Shown one piece after another: positions 8,589 through 22,182 of a stretch of 64,000 nt of DNA. A program made the position numbers and the translations under genes. Source of the DNA: Modestobacter sp. VKM Ac-2985. Its GTDB lineage: Bacteria > Actinomycetota > Actinomycetes > Mycobacteriales > Geodermatophilaceae. A model generated the notes under the pieces. The model saw only the letters and a program-made list of their open reading frames with translations. It was not told where the DNA came from and searched no databases. Within the stretch, counting starts at the first letter, position 1, and every line of letters starts with the position of its first letter. The stretch lies in assembly GCF_026967925.1 (NCBI RefSeq), contig NZ_JAPVBI010000004.1, forward strand, positions 1 to 64,000, in the 5' to 3' direction.

Positions 8589-10359
8589 GCGGTCGGCTCC
8601 GCAGCCGGGACCGGCACGGCCGCAGCACGGCGCGCTGTCGGAACTGCACATCCACGGGCTGGGCTCCATCGACGACGTCACCCTGGAGCTCGGCCCCGGA
8701 CTGACCGTGGTCACCGGGGAGACCGGCGCCGGCAAGACGATGGTGGTGACCGGCCTGAGCCTGCTCTTCGGCGGGCGGGCGGACCAGGGGCGGATCCGCG
8801 CCGGGGTCCGGGCCGGCGTCGAGGGTCGGCTGGTGCTGCCGCCGGAGTCGCCGGTGTGGGCCCGCGCCGCTGACGCCGGCGCCGAGCCCGACGAGGACGG
8901 CAGCCTGATCCTGGCCCGCACGTTCAGCGCCGAGGGGCGCTCCCGGGCGCACCTCGGTGGCCGCAGCGTGCCGGTCGGCGTGGTCTCCGAGCTCGCCGAG
9001 GACGTGCTCGCGGTGCACGGGCAGACCGATCAGCTGCGGCTCACCCGCCCGGCCGAGCAGCGGCGGGCGCTGGACCGGTACGCCGGCGCGGCGCACCTGG
9101 CCCTGGTCGAGGAACACCGCACGGCCCACGCCACCTGGCGGCAGCTGGCCGACGACCTGGACCGCCGCCGCGGCCAGGCGCGGGAGCTCGCCCAGGCCGC
9201 CGACGTGCTGCGGCACGGCCTGGAGGAGATCGCCGCCGTCGCGCCCGAGCCGGGTGAGGACGTCGACCTCGACACCCTGGCCAAGCGGCTCGGGGACGCC
9301 GACGCGTTGCGGGAGGTCGCCGACACCGCCCGGCTGGCCCTGGTCGGCGACGTCACCGGCGACCTGGGCGGGGACGGCGACCTCCCGCAGGACGCCACCA
9401 GCGCGCTGGCCACCGCGGAGCGGGCGCTGGCCTCCTCCGACGACCCGACCCTGGTGCTGCTCGCCCAGGACCTCGCCGATGCGGTGGCCGTGGTCTCCGA
9501 CGTCGGCGTGCAGCTGGCCAGCTACGTCGCCGACCTGGACGCCGACCCGGCGCGGCTGGCCGAGGTGCTGGACCGCCGCGCGGCGATCACCGCGCTGGTC
9601 CGCAAGTACGCCGACGCGGGGGAGGGGCTGGCCGGGGTGCTGGCCTGGTCCGCCGACGCCGCGGACCGGTTGTCCCAGCTGGACGTCTCCGACGAGGCCC
9701 TGGCGACGCTGGAGGCCGAGCGGGACGCCGCCCGCGCGGAGCTGGCCGCCCTGTCCGTCCGGGTCACCGCCGGCCGCCAGGCCGCTGCGGAGGGCTTCGC
9801 CGCCGAGGTGGGGGAGGAGCTGGCCGGGCTGGCGATGAAGAACGCGCAGGTCTCCTTCCGGATCGAGACCGACCCGGACCAGCCCGGTCCCGAGGGCGCC
9901 GACGAGGTCGTCCTGCTGCTGTCACCGCACCCGGGTGCCCCGGCGCGACCGGTGCACAAGGGCGCCTCGGGCGGTGAGCTGTCCCGGGTCATGCTGGCCA
10001 TCGAGGTGGTGTTCGCCGGCGCCGACCCGGTGCCGGTGATGGTCTTCGACGAGGTGGACGCGGGGGTGGGTGGTCAGGCGGCCGGCGAGATCGGCCGGCG
10101 GCTGGCCCGGCTGGCCCGGGAGCACCAGGTCGTCGTCGTCACCCACCTGGCGCAGGTCGCCGCGTTCGCCGACACCCACCTGGTGGTGGACAAGTCACCG
10201 GACACCGCGCTGGGCGTCACGGCCACCGACATCCGGGCGGTGCGGGACGAGGACCGGGTGCGGGAGCTGGCCCGGATGCTGTCCGGCCTGGCCGACAGCG
10301 ACACCGGCCAGGCACACGCCCGTGAGCTCCTCGCCGTGGCAGCCGAGCGAGGCCGCTGA
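8563..10359 (+). CDS. recN: DNA repair protein RecN
   Basis: RecN is an SMC-like ATPase of double-strand break repair. The 598-residue protein has Walker A GETGAGKTM at 52-60, two central coiled-coil arms, the ABC signature KGASGGELSRVML near 465 and Walker B PVMVFDEVDAGVGG near 490. The start GTG 8563 is preceded by GGAGG and lies inside nadK. The first 25 residues are a non-conserved basic extension before the usual LSELHIHGLGSID start of the family, so a later start is possible but no better ribosome site is seen. The neighbourhood tlyA-nadK-recN is conserved across Actinomycetota. Confidence 0.95.
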   Translation: MATRTAKRERSAPQPGPARPQHGALSELHIHGLGSIDDVTLELGPGLTVVTGETGAGKTMVVTGLSLLFGGRADQGRIRAGVRAGVEGRLVLPPESPVWARAADAGAEPDEDGSLILARTFSAEGRSRAHLGGRSVPVGVVSELAEDVLAVHGQTDQLRLTRPAEQRRALDRYAGAAHLALVEEHRTAHATWRQLADDLDRRRGQARELAQAADVLRHGLEEIAAVAPEPGEDVDLDTLAKRLGDADALREVADTARLALVGDVTGDLGGDGDLPQDATSALATAERALASSDDPTLVLLAQDLADAVAVVSDVGVQLASYVADLDADPARLAEVLDRRAAITALVRKYADAGEGLAGVLAWSADAADRLSQLDVSDEALATLEAERDAARAELAALSVRVTAGRQAAAEGFAAEVGEELAGLAMKNAQVSFRIETDPDQPGPEGADEVVLLLSPHPGAPARPVHKGASGGELSRVMLAIEVVFAGADPVPVMVFDEVDAGVGGQAAGEIGRRLARLAREHQVVVVTHLAQVAAFADTHLVVDKSPDTALGVTATDIRAVRDEDRVRELARMLSGLADSDTGQAHARELLAVAAERGR

Positions 10360-10423
10360 CCTCCGGCCTCCTCGCCGGGCCCCGCCGCGAGGTTGCGAGG
10401 GGTGGGGGCGAGGGGGCCCGTCG

Positions 10424-11476
10424 TCAAGGGCGCTTGGCGTACCCGGCGAGGCCGAACTGCAGGAGCGCGAGCCCGCGCCGGCCGCGGGTGCGCAGCTCGG
10501 TCACGAGCTCCGGGCCCGACGCGCCGGCCAGCACCCGGTCCCGGGCCAGGTCCAGGAGGGCCGAGTACAGCCCCAGGACGGCGTTCGCGGCCAGCCACGG
10601 CTCCAGCTCCCCGGCGGAGGCGCGGGTCTCCAGGGCGATCTGCTCGGCCAGCGTGTCGGTCAGCGCACCGAGGATCTCCCGTTCCCGGGCCTGCAGCGTC
10701 CGGCTGGCGCGGATGATGCGGGCCATCTCCGCGACGCCCTCGGCTGCCGCGGGGGAGCCCAGCTGGCTCACCGCGGCGACGACGAAGCTGCCGGCCGCGG
10801 CTGCGGCGGACTCCCCGGCGGGGCGTCGGCGGACGGCGTCCAGCAGCGCGGCGCGCATCGGCGGGTCGGCCTCGAAGACCAGCCCCTCCTTGACCGGGAA
10901 GTGGTTGAAGACGGTCTTCTCCACGACGCCGGCGCGCTGGGCGATCTCCAGCACGCTGACGTGGTCGAAGCCGCGGGCGGCGAACAGCTCGGCCGCCGCG
11001 TCGACGATGGCCTCGCGGGTGCGCAGGCGCCGCTGCTCCCGCAGGTCGGGGCCCCGCCGTTCCCGGCGACGGACCCGCCGGCCGGGGCCGGACGCATCCG
11101 CGGCGTCGGCCGCCTGCGGACCGGCTGCCTCTGGTGCCCGGTCGGCCGGCACCTCGGCTGCGGGCTCGGCCGGCAGACGTTCCGTCGTGTTCGGCACCAC
11201 CGCTGAGGTGGACGCCGCGGCGTCGGGTGCGGTGACAGGAGGTGCGGTGACAGGAGGCGCCGTGACGGGGGCGGGCAGGACGGCGGCGGGCACCGGCGGT
11301 CGGGACGGCAGCGGCACCACCCGGGCGGACGGTGGCTCGGCGGCGCGCGTGGGCGCGCCCGCCGCGTCGCGGGCCACGGAGTTCGTGGGCTCGACGTCCG
11401 GCGCGGCGGCGTCGTCGGCGAGCAGGTCGGTCGCTGTACTCCGGCGCGCGGAGGCCCCTGCAGTCACAGCAGTCAC
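10424..11476 (-). CDS. TetR family regulator with a long disordered N-terminus
   Basis: The C-terminal 200 residues are a normal TetR protein: the helix-turn-helix region is TREAIVDAAAELFAARGF, VSVLEIAQRAGVVEKTVFNH and FPVKEGLVFE, followed by an all-helical ligand domain. The first 150 residues are Ala/Pro/Val-rich, with APVTAPPVTAPPVTAP repeats and a basic RRVRRRERRG stretch just before the HTH. That arm is unusual for the family and may be real or partly untranslated. GTG starts at 11476 and 11467 are both possible. On the minus strand TAGCGT (11480-11475) resembles a -10 box whose transcription start would fall near 11467, so leaderless translation from 11467 is conceivable. The gene diverges from steA. 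Confidence 0.82.
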   Translation of the reverse strand: MTAVTAGASARRSTATDLLADDAAAPDVEPTNSVARDAAGAPTRAAEPPSARVVPLPSRPPVPAAVLPAPVTAPPVTAPPVTAPDAAASTSAVVPNTTERLPAEPAAEVPADRAPEAAGPQAADAADASGPGRRVRRRERRGPDLREQRRLRTREAIVDAAAELFAARGFDHVSVLEIAQRAGVVEKTVFNHFPVKEGLVFEADPPMRAALLDAVRRRPAGESAAAAAGSFVVAAVSQLGSPAAAEGVAEMARIIRASRTLQAREREILGALTDTLAEQIALETRASAGELEPWLAANAVLGLYSALLDLARDRVLAGASGPELVTELRTRGRRGLALLQFGLAGYAKRP

Positions 11477-11485
11477 GCTAGTGAC
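11472..11485. promoter_or_regulatory. Short palindrome at the TetR gene start, possible operator
   Basis: GTCAC-GCTA-GTGAC is a perfect 5-bp inverted repeat with a 4-base spacer. It overlaps the first possible GTG start and the -10-like TAGCGT of the TetR gene. Autorepression through this site is inference. Confidence 0.4.
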
Positions 11486-11632
11486 GAGCCGGTCCCGTCC
11501 CGGGGCAGCGACGCGCGGGCATCAGCACGGCGAGCCGCCTCGAACCTGGTGTCGCTCACTCAACGTGACTGGCCGACCGCGCTCGCGCGTCGGGGGGTGG
11601 GGCATCGGTTGGCCCGTGGGACGATGGACGCC

Positions 11633-12817
11633 ATGCGCATCGGCACCCTGCGGCGCGGACGGTCGTCGGACACGGCTCCCGGCGTCACCGGAACAGTCCG
11701 CGTCGACCGGCGGACCAAGAACCTGACCAAGCGGCTGCGGCCCGGCGAGATCGCCGTGATCGACCACCTGGACATCGACCGGGTGAGCGCCGACTCCCTC
11801 GTGGCGGGCAAGGTCGCGGCGGTCGTCAACGCCTCGCCGAGCATCTCCGGCCGATACCCCAACCTGGGCCCCGGGATCCTCGTCGAGGCGGGCATCCCGC
11901 TGGTCGACGGGGTGGGCAGGGAGGTCCTCGCCCAGCTCAAGGAGGGCACCGAGGTCCGGTTGGAGGGCAATCGCCTCTACGCCGGTGAGACGGTCGTCGC
12001 CGAGGGCGTGGAGCAGACCGCGGAGACGATCGCCACGGCGATGGCGGAGGCACGGGCCGGCCTCTCGGCGCAGTTGGAGGCCTTCGCCGCCAACACCATG
12101 GAGTACATGAAGCGCGAACGCGCGCTGCTGCTCGACGGGGTGGGCGTCCCCGACGTCACGACCCAGATCGAGGGCCGGCACGTGCTGGTCGTCGTCCGGG
12201 GGTACGACTACAAGGAGGACCTCCAGGCGCTGCGTCCCTACATCCGGGACTACCGCCCGGTGCTCATCGGCGTGGACGGCGGCGCCGATGCGCTCAAGGA
12301 GGCCGGCTACCAGCCGGACATGATCATCGGCGACATGGACTCGGTCAGCGACTCCGTGCTCCGGTGCGGCGCCGAGGTGGTCGTGCACGCCTACCCCGAC
12401 GGCCGGGCGCCGGGTCTGCAGCGGGTCACCGACCTCGGTGTCGAGGCCATCACCTTCCCGGCGGCGGCCACCAGCGAGGACATCGCGATGCTGCTGGCCG
12501 ACGAGAAGGGGGCCACCCTGATCGTCGCGGTGGGCACCCACGCCACGCTCGTCGAGTTCCTGGACAAGGGCCGCGGCGGCATGGCCTCGACCTTCCTCAC
12601 CCGGCTGCGGCTGGGTGGGAAGCTCGTGGACGCCAAGGGGGTGAGCCGGCTGTACCGCAGCCGGATCTCCACCCTGGCGCTCGTGCTGCTCGTGCTCGCT
12701 GCCCTGCTGTCGATCACCGCCGCGCTCGCCGTGTCCACCGCCGGTCGGGTGTACCTCGACCTGCTCATCGGCCAATGGGACAGCTTCGTGTTCTGGTTGG
12801 AGAACCTCTTCTCGTGA
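11633..12817 (+). CDS. steA: Cytokinetic ring-associated protein SteA
   Basis: SteA acts with SteB in septation and cell separation in corynebacteria. The 394-residue protein matches Rv1697 throughout: RVDRRTKNLTKRLRPGEIAV, VVNASPSISGRYPNLGPGIL, a thiamine-pyrophosphokinase-like central fold (IGVDGGADALKEAGYQPDMI and GDMDSVSD), FPAAATSEDIAMLLADE and TFLTRLRLGGKLVDAKGVS. One transmembrane helix follows near residues 346-370 with a short tail. ATG 11633 gives MRIGTLRRG, the family N-terminus; ATG 11624 is an alternative. Its stop overlaps the steB start (GTGA). Confidence 0.92.
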   Translation: MRIGTLRRGRSSDTAPGVTGTVRVDRRTKNLTKRLRPGEIAVIDHLDIDRVSADSLVAGKVAAVVNASPSISGRYPNLGPGILVEAGIPLVDGVGREVLAQLKEGTEVRLEGNRLYAGETVVAEGVEQTAETIATAMAEARAGLSAQLEAFAANTMEYMKRERALLLDGVGVPDVTTQIEGRHVLVVVRGYDYKEDLQALRPYIRDYRPVLIGVDGGADALKEAGYQPDMIIGDMDSVSDSVLRCGAEVVVHAYPDGRAPGLQRVTDLGVEAITFPAAATSEDIAMLLADEKGATLIVAVGTHATLVEFLDKGRGGMASTFLTRLRLGGKLVDAKGVSRLYRSRISTLALVLLVLAALLSITAALAVSTAGRVYLDLLIGQWDSFVFWLENLFS

Positions 12818-13767
12818 TCGACTTCCGCTACCACCTGGTCTCCCTGATCGCGGTCTTCCTGGCCGTCGCGCTGGGGATCGTCATCGGCACCACCCAGCTG
12901 AACGGGCCGGTGCTGACGAACCTGCAGAACCAAGTGGCCGCCCTCCAGGAGGACAACCGGGCGCTGGAGGACGAGACCCAGGTGCTGCAGGCCGCCCTCG
13001 ACCAGGTCGGGGAGTTCGAGGAGGCCGTCGGGCCCAGCCTGGTCGCCGGCACCCTGATCGACCGCAGCGTGCTCCTGGTCATCGGCAGCGACGACGTCCC
13101 GACCGAGGTGGTCGAGGGGGTCACCGCACTCGTCGGCAGCGCCGGGGGCACCGTCTCCGGCGTGCTCCGGCTCCCCGCCGGCTACGGCGCCGCGGCCAAC
13201 GAGTCGAGCCTGCGCAGCTACCTGACCGGCCCCGGCCTGCCGCCGGGCGTCACCCCGGTGGAGACCGAGGACACCGATGAGCTGCTCGCCGACGTGCTGG
13301 CCGACGTGCTGATGGTGCCCGGTGTGGACGCGCAGGACACCGGGGTGGTCCCCGACCCCGCCGCCACCGCCTCGGTGCTGGCCGGGCTGGAGGAGCTGGA
13401 GGTGCTCAGCCGGGACACCTCCTCTGTCGGCCCGGCGGACTTCGCCGTCCTGCTGACCGCGGGCACCGCCTCCGGTGACGACGCCGGCGACCGCACCACC
13501 GCCCTGGTCCAGCTGGCCACCGCACTGGACGCCCAGGGCTCCGGCGCCGTCATCGCCGGCGACCTCGCCGCGGTCGAGGACGGCGGTCTGGTGGGGGCGG
13601 TCCGCGCCGACCGGCCGGTCTCCGACGGCCTGTCGACCATCGACAACGTGGACACCGCGGCCGGCCGGATCAGCGCGGTGCTGGCGTTGGTCGCCGAGTC
13701 GACGGACGTCTCCGGTGAGTACGGCATCGGGGAGGGCGCCCAGCCGGTGCCCACGCCCGTCTCGTGA
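12814..13767 (+). CDS. steB: SteB / MctB-like membrane-anchored protein (copper transporter family DUF3186)
   Basis: The 317-residue protein starts with MIDFRYHLVSLIAVFLAVAL, a single N-terminal membrane helix, followed by a coiled coil (about 35-70, rich in Leu, Gln and Glu) and an extracytoplasmic alpha/beta domain. This matches M. tuberculosis Rv1698, described as the channel MctB, and corynebacterial SteB, the SteA partner. The adjacency to steA with a 4-base overlap supports the SteB role; copper export is less certain. The next gene begins at GTG 13764, again overlapping by four bases. Confidence 0.88.
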   Translation: MIDFRYHLVSLIAVFLAVALGIVIGTTQLNGPVLTNLQNQVAALQEDNRALEDETQVLQAALDQVGEFEEAVGPSLVAGTLIDRSVLLVIGSDDVPTEVVEGVTALVGSAGGTVSGVLRLPAGYGAAANESSLRSYLTGPGLPPGVTPVETEDTDELLADVLADVLMVPGVDAQDTGVVPDPAATASVLAGLEELEVLSRDTSSVGPADFAVLLTAGTASGDDAGDRTTALVQLATALDAQGSGAVIAGDLAAVEDGGLVGAVRADRPVSDGLSTIDNVDTAAGRISAVLALVAESTDVSGEYGIGEGAQPVPTPVS

Positions 13768-14606
13768 GCAGCGCTGCCGGCCGGCGCACCGCGGTGGCCG
13801 CCGCAGCCGCAGCCGCCGCGCGGGCCGGGCTGGTGGCTGCGGACGCCCTGACGGCCCGGCCGGCGGGGGCGCCGTGGCGCCGCACCAACTACGCCGGGCG
13901 ACCGGTGACCCTGCTGGGCGGCCCGGTGCTGGCCGCCGCCGCGACCGGGTCGGCGGTGCTCGGTGCCCCCGCGGGCCAGCGGGTTGCGGCCGCCGTCGTC
14001 GGTGCCGTCGCCGGGGTGGTCGGGGGCTACGACGACCTGGCGGGCGCCCGGCCGGAGCAGGCCCGGGACAAGGGTCTGGCCGGTCACCTGGCCGCGCTCC
14101 GTGCGGGGCGGGTGTCGGCGGGGGCGGTCAAGGTCGCCGGGATCGGTGCCGCTGCTGCGGTCGCCGCCGTGCTGACCCGCCGGGGGACCGGGGCCGCCGC
14201 CGTCGTGGACGGGGTGCTGGCCACCGGCCTGGTCGCCGGGACGGCGAACCTGGTCAACCTGCTGGACCTGCGTCCCGGTCGGGCCGCGAAGGTCGCCGTG
14301 CTGCTGTCCGCGGCCACCGTGGGCGGCCCCGCCGGCGGGCTGGTCGCCGGCCCGCTGGGCGCCGGGCTGGCCGTGCTGCCCGCAGACCTCGGCGAGCGGG
14401 TCATGCTCGGCGACAGCGGGGCCAACGCCGTCGGCGCGCTGCTCGGCCTGCGGCTGGCCGCGCTGCCGGGCCGGGGCACCCGCGCCGGCCTGCTCGGGGT
14501 GGTCACCGCGCTCACCCTGGCCAGCGAGAAGGTCAGCTTCACCCGGGTCATCGAGTCGACCCCCGGCCTGCGGGAGCTCGACCGGCTCGGCCGCCGCCGC
14601 GCGTGA
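13764..14606 (+). CDS. Divergent MraY/WecA-like polyprenyl-phosphate sugar transferase
   Basis: The 280-residue membrane protein has three signatures of the MraY/WecA superfamily: GGYDDLAG with the DD pair and a following KGLAGHL (about 87-110), NLVNLLDLRPGRAAK (about 162-176) and MLGDSGANAVGALLGL (about 213-228). The second motif reads DLRPGR instead of the DGLDGLA of MraY, so one acidic catalytic residue is missing or moved, and the protein is shorter than the usual 320-360 residues. It may transfer a sugar-phosphate to a lipid carrier for an envelope polymer, or be a regulatory relative. It sits between steB and murJ in a tight operon. Confidence 0.75.
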   Translation: MSSAAGRRTAVAAAAAAAARAGLVAADALTARPAGAPWRRTNYAGRPVTLLGGPVLAAAATGSAVLGAPAGQRVAAAVVGAVAGVVGGYDDLAGARPEQARDKGLAGHLAALRAGRVSAGAVKVAGIGAAAAVAAVLTRRGTGAAAVVDGVLATGLVAGTANLVNLLDLRPGRAAKVAVLLSAATVGGPAGGLVAGPLGAGLAVLPADLGERVMLGDSGANAVGALLGLRLAALPGRGTRAGLLGVVTALTLASEKVSFTRVIESTPGLRELDRLGRRRA

Positions 14607-14652
14607 CCGCCGTGCGGCACCCCTGGGGGCGCCCACCCGGGCGAGCCCGGCG

Positions 14653-16287
14653 ATGACCAGCACCACCCGCCGCCGGGTCGTGCGGGGCGTGGCCGGGGCG
14701 GCACTGCTGATCTCGGTGCTCACCCTGCTGGCCCGGCTGGCCGGGTTCGGACGCACCGTCGTCTTCACGAACGCCGTCGGCGCCGGCAGCACCGCGGACA
14801 CCTACGTCGCGGCCAACAACGTGCCGAACATCGTCTTCGAGGTGGTCGCCGGCGGCGCGCTGGCCAGCCTGGTCGTCCCGATGCTCGCCGGTGGGATCGC
14901 GGCCGGGGACCGGGAGCAGGTGCGTCGCACCGCCAACGCCCTGCTGGGCTGGTCCCTGCTGGTGCTGGTGCCGCTGGCGGGGCTGCTGGCGCTGTTCGCC
15001 CGGCCGATCGCCGAAGCGCTGCTGGGTGGCGATGGCGATGCGGCGGAGGTCGAGCTGGCCGCCCGCTTCCTGCTCGTCTTCGCCCCGCAGGTGGTGCTCT
15101 ACGGCATCGCGGTCGTGCTGACCGGCGTGCTGCAGGCGCACCGCCGCTTCGCCGGGCCCGCGCTGGCGCCGCTGCTGTCCACCCTGGTGGTGGCGTCGGC
15201 CTACCTGCTCTTCGCCGGCCTCGACGGCAGCCGTGAGGTCGATGGGCTCGCCACCCCGGCCGAGCTGGTGCTCGGGGTGGGGACGACGCTCGGCGTGGTG
15301 GCGCTCGCGGCGTCCCTGCTGGTTCCGCTGCGCGGGCTGCGGCTGGGGCTGCGGCCCTCGCTCCGCTTCCCGGTCGGGGCGGCGCCCCGGGTGCGCCGGC
15401 TGGCGCTGGCCGGGGTGCTCACCCTCGCCGGCCAGCAGCTGGTCGCCCTGGTCGCGATCCGGCTCGCCGCCGGGGGGCCCGACGGCACCCAGGTCGCCTA
15501 CTTCGCCGGGATGACCGTCTTCCTGCTGCCGTGGGCCGCCCTCGCCGTGCCGCTGGCCACCTCGGTCTACCCGGGCCTCACCGAGCGGGCCGCCGTCGGG
15601 GACGAGGAGGGGTACCGCCGGGCGCTGGCGCCGGCCGTCGTCCTCACGGTGGTGGCCAGCGCGGTGGCGGCCGCCGGGCTGGTGGCGGTCTCCGGTCCGA
15701 TGGCCCGGGTCTTCCTGGCCGCCCCGGAGAACGCCGGGGCGGCGGACGCGCTCCAGGCGACGATCGCCGCCTTCGCTCCCGGCCTGGTGGGCTACGGGCT
15801 GGTCGCGCTGCTCTCCCGGGCCCTGTACGCCCGGGGGACGTGGCGGTCGCCGACGGTCTGCGTGGTGGGCGGCTGGCTGGTCGCCGTCGCCGCGGACCTC
15901 GTGCTGGCCGCGGTGCTGCCACCGGCCGACCGTGCGCTCGCGCTGGCCGCCGGACACAGCATCGGGGTCACCGTGGCCGGGGCTGCGCTGCTGGTCGTGG
16001 TGGCCCGGGAGGCCGGTGCCGGGGCACTGGCCGGGGCCGCCCGCACCGGTGGTCCGGCGCTGCTGGCCGGCGGACTGGCCGGCGCGGCCGGCCTGCTCAC
16101 CGCCCGGGGTCTGGGCGCCGACCCGGTGCCCGGGGACGGCGTCCTGGCCGCCGTCGGCATCGGGCTGGCGGCCGGTGGGGTCGTGCTCCTGGTCGCGGCA
16201 GCGGTCATGATGGGGACCTCCCGGCGGCCGTTGACCGCGGCCGTCCAGGGCCTGCGGGGGGCCGGGGCGTCAGGAGGGGACCGATGA
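14653..16287 (+). CDS. murJ: MurJ-like lipid flippase (MVF family)
   Basis: MurJ family proteins flip lipid-linked sugar precursors across the cytoplasmic membrane. The 544-residue protein is nearly all membrane helices (about 14), with family motifs near the N-terminus (LARLAGFGRTVVFTNAVGAG, VAANNVPNIVFEVVAGGALA) and in the middle (VLTGVLQAHRRFAGPALAPL). There is no long C-terminal pseudokinase domain of the mycobacterial MviN type. The link to a MraY-like gene upstream and a GT4 gene downstream suggests a dedicated substrate, possibly not lipid II; this is inference. The stop overlaps the GT4 start (ATGA). Confidence 0.9.
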   Translation: MTSTTRRRVVRGVAGAALLISVLTLLARLAGFGRTVVFTNAVGAGSTADTYVAANNVPNIVFEVVAGGALASLVVPMLAGGIAAGDREQVRRTANALLGWSLLVLVPLAGLLALFARPIAEALLGGDGDAAEVELAARFLLVFAPQVVLYGIAVVLTGVLQAHRRFAGPALAPLLSTLVVASAYLLFAGLDGSREVDGLATPAELVLGVGTTLGVVALAASLLVPLRGLRLGLRPSLRFPVGAAPRVRRLALAGVLTLAGQQLVALVAIRLAAGGPDGTQVAYFAGMTVFLLPWAALAVPLATSVYPGLTERAAVGDEEGYRRALAPAVVLTVVASAVAAAGLVAVSGPMARVFLAAPENAGAADALQATIAAFAPGLVGYGLVALLSRALYARGTWRSPTVCVVGGWLVAVAADLVLAAVLPPADRALALAAGHSIGVTVAGAALLVVVAREAGAGALAGAARTGGPALLAGGLAGAAGLLTARGLGADPVPGDGVLAAVGIGLAAGGVVLLVAAAVMMGTSRRPLTAAVQGLRGAGASGGDR

Positions 16288-17431
16288 GCGAGCAGCCTCT
16301 CCTGACCGGCCGGCGGATCGCCGAGGTGCTGGCCACCAGCACCGGCGGCGTCGGCACCCACCTGCGCTCGGTGCTGTCCGCCCTGGCCGGCTCCGGTGCG
16401 GCCGTGCGGGTCTGCGGACCCCGGGCCACCGAGGAGCTGTTCGGCTTCACCGCCACCGGTGCCGACTTCCGCCCGGTGGGCATCTCCGCGGGCCTCGACC
16501 CGGTCGCCGACCTGCGCGCCGTCCTCGCCCTGCGCCGGGCCACCACGGGAGCGGACCTGGTCCACGCCCACGGGCTGCGGGCCGGGTTGGTCGCCGCGGT
16601 GGCCAGCGCCGCGGCCGGGCAACGTCGTCGGCCGCTGGTGCTGACCCTGCACAACGCGCTGCCCGAGGGCGGCGGGCTCCGCCGCCGGGTGCTGCAGGCC
16701 GCCGAGCGGGCCACGATCCGCGGCGCCGACGTGGTCCTGGCCGCCTCCGGCGACCTGGCCGACAACGCCCGCCGGCTCGGCGCCCGGGACGTGCGGGTCG
16801 CCCCGGTGTCCGCGCCGCCGCTGGGGCCCGCCCGGCGGGACCGCCGGGAGGTGCGCCGTGGGCTCGGGCTGGACGACGACCGCCGGCCGCTGGTCGTGGC
16901 GATCGGGCGGCTGCACCCGCAGAAGGGGTACGACGTGCTGCTGGACGCCGTCGCCCGGTGGTCGGCGGACCCGCGACTGCACCCGGAGCCGCTGGTGGCC
17001 ATCGCCGGGGACGGTCCGCTGGTCGACGAGCTCTCCCGGCGGATCGCCGCCGAGGGGCTGCCGGTGACCCTGCTCGGTCGGCGCACCGACGTCGCCGACC
17101 TGCTGGGCGCCGCGGACGCGTGCGTGCTGCCCTCGGTCTGGGAGGCGCGCTCGCTGACCGCCCAGGAGGCCCTGCGGGCCGGGACGCCGCTGGTCGCCAC
17201 CGCCGTGGGCGGGATCCCGGAACTGGTCGGGGACGCGGCGGAACTGGTGCCCGCCGGGGATGCGACGGCGCTGGCCGAGACCGTCGCCCGGGTGCTCACC
17301 GACCCGGCCGAGATCGCCCGGCTGGGGGAGGCCGGCCCGCGTCAGGCGGCCAGCTGGCCCGACGAGGCGGCGACCGCGGCCGCCCTGGTCGACCTCTACC
17401 GGGAGCTGCTCGGACCCCCCGGGGAGGGGTG

Positions 17432-17432
<1 letters not shown>
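16284..17432 (+). CDS. GT4 family glycosyltransferase
   Basis: The 382-residue GT-B enzyme has an N-terminal acceptor domain starting with RRIAEVLATSTGGVGTHLRS and a C-terminal nucleotide-sugar domain with VVAIGRLHPQKGYDVLLDA (about 205-224) and the donor-site region PSVWEARSLTAQEALRAGTP followed by GGIPELVG, in which E(x7)E residues normally bind the donor. No membrane helix is present, so it should act at the inner face of the membrane on a lipid-linked acceptor. The operon context (MraY-like enzyme, MurJ-like flippase) agrees with that. Donor and acceptor are unknown. Confidence 0.88.
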
Positions 17433-21547
<4,115 letters not shown>

Positions 21548-21548
<1 letters not shown>

Positions 21549-22132
21549 TGGCGCACTCCTACGAGGTCCTGGCTTCCGAGGAGCTCTACGCCGGCCGGAT
21601 CATCTCGCTGCGCAAGGACACCGTGGCGATGCCCGGCGGCGGGGACAGCGCGCGCGAGGTGGTGCACCACCCGGGCGCGGTCGGCATCGTGGCGCTGGAC
21701 GACCAGGACCGGGTGGTCATGCTGCGCCAGTACCGGCACCCGGTCGGGGAGCACCTGTGGGAGGTGCCGGCCGGGCTGCGCGACGTCGACGGGGAGCCCC
21801 CGGTGGAGACCGCCCGCCGGGAGCTGGCCGAGGAGGTGCGGTTGTCGGCGGACCGCTGGTCGCTGCTGACCACCCAGCACCCGTCGCCCGGCTTCTGCGA
21901 CGAGCTCGTGGTGCTCTACCTGGCCGAGGGTCTCAGCGACGTCGCCCGCCCCGACGGGTTCACCGTCGAGCACGAGGAGCTGGACATGACGGTGGAGCGG
22001 GTGCCGCTGGCCGAGGCCGTCCAGTGGGTGTTCGACGGGAAGATCCGCAACTCCCTCGCCGTCATCGGGGTGCTGGCCGCCGCGCAGGTGCGGGCCACCA
22101 CGCCCCGGCTCCGCCCGCTCGACGCGGTGTGA
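21548..22132 (+). CDS. Nudix hydrolase, ADP-ribose pyrophosphatase type
   Basis: Homologues hydrolyse ADP-ribose to AMP and ribose 5-phosphate. The 194-residue protein corresponds to Rv1700 and contains GAVGIVALDDQDRVVMLRQY, the Nudix helix GEPPVETARRELAEEVRL (about 84-101) and the QHPSPGFCDE loop. The usual EExGU ending of the Nudix box reads EEVRL, so the conserved Gly is Arg. The metal-binding RELAEE residues are kept, so activity is likely retained. ATG 21548 overlaps the pyrG stop by one base. Confidence 0.9.
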
Positions 22133-22182
22133 CGGGTGGGTCCGGCTTGCCCCCGGACCCACCCGCGGGCGAAGGTGGCCCC

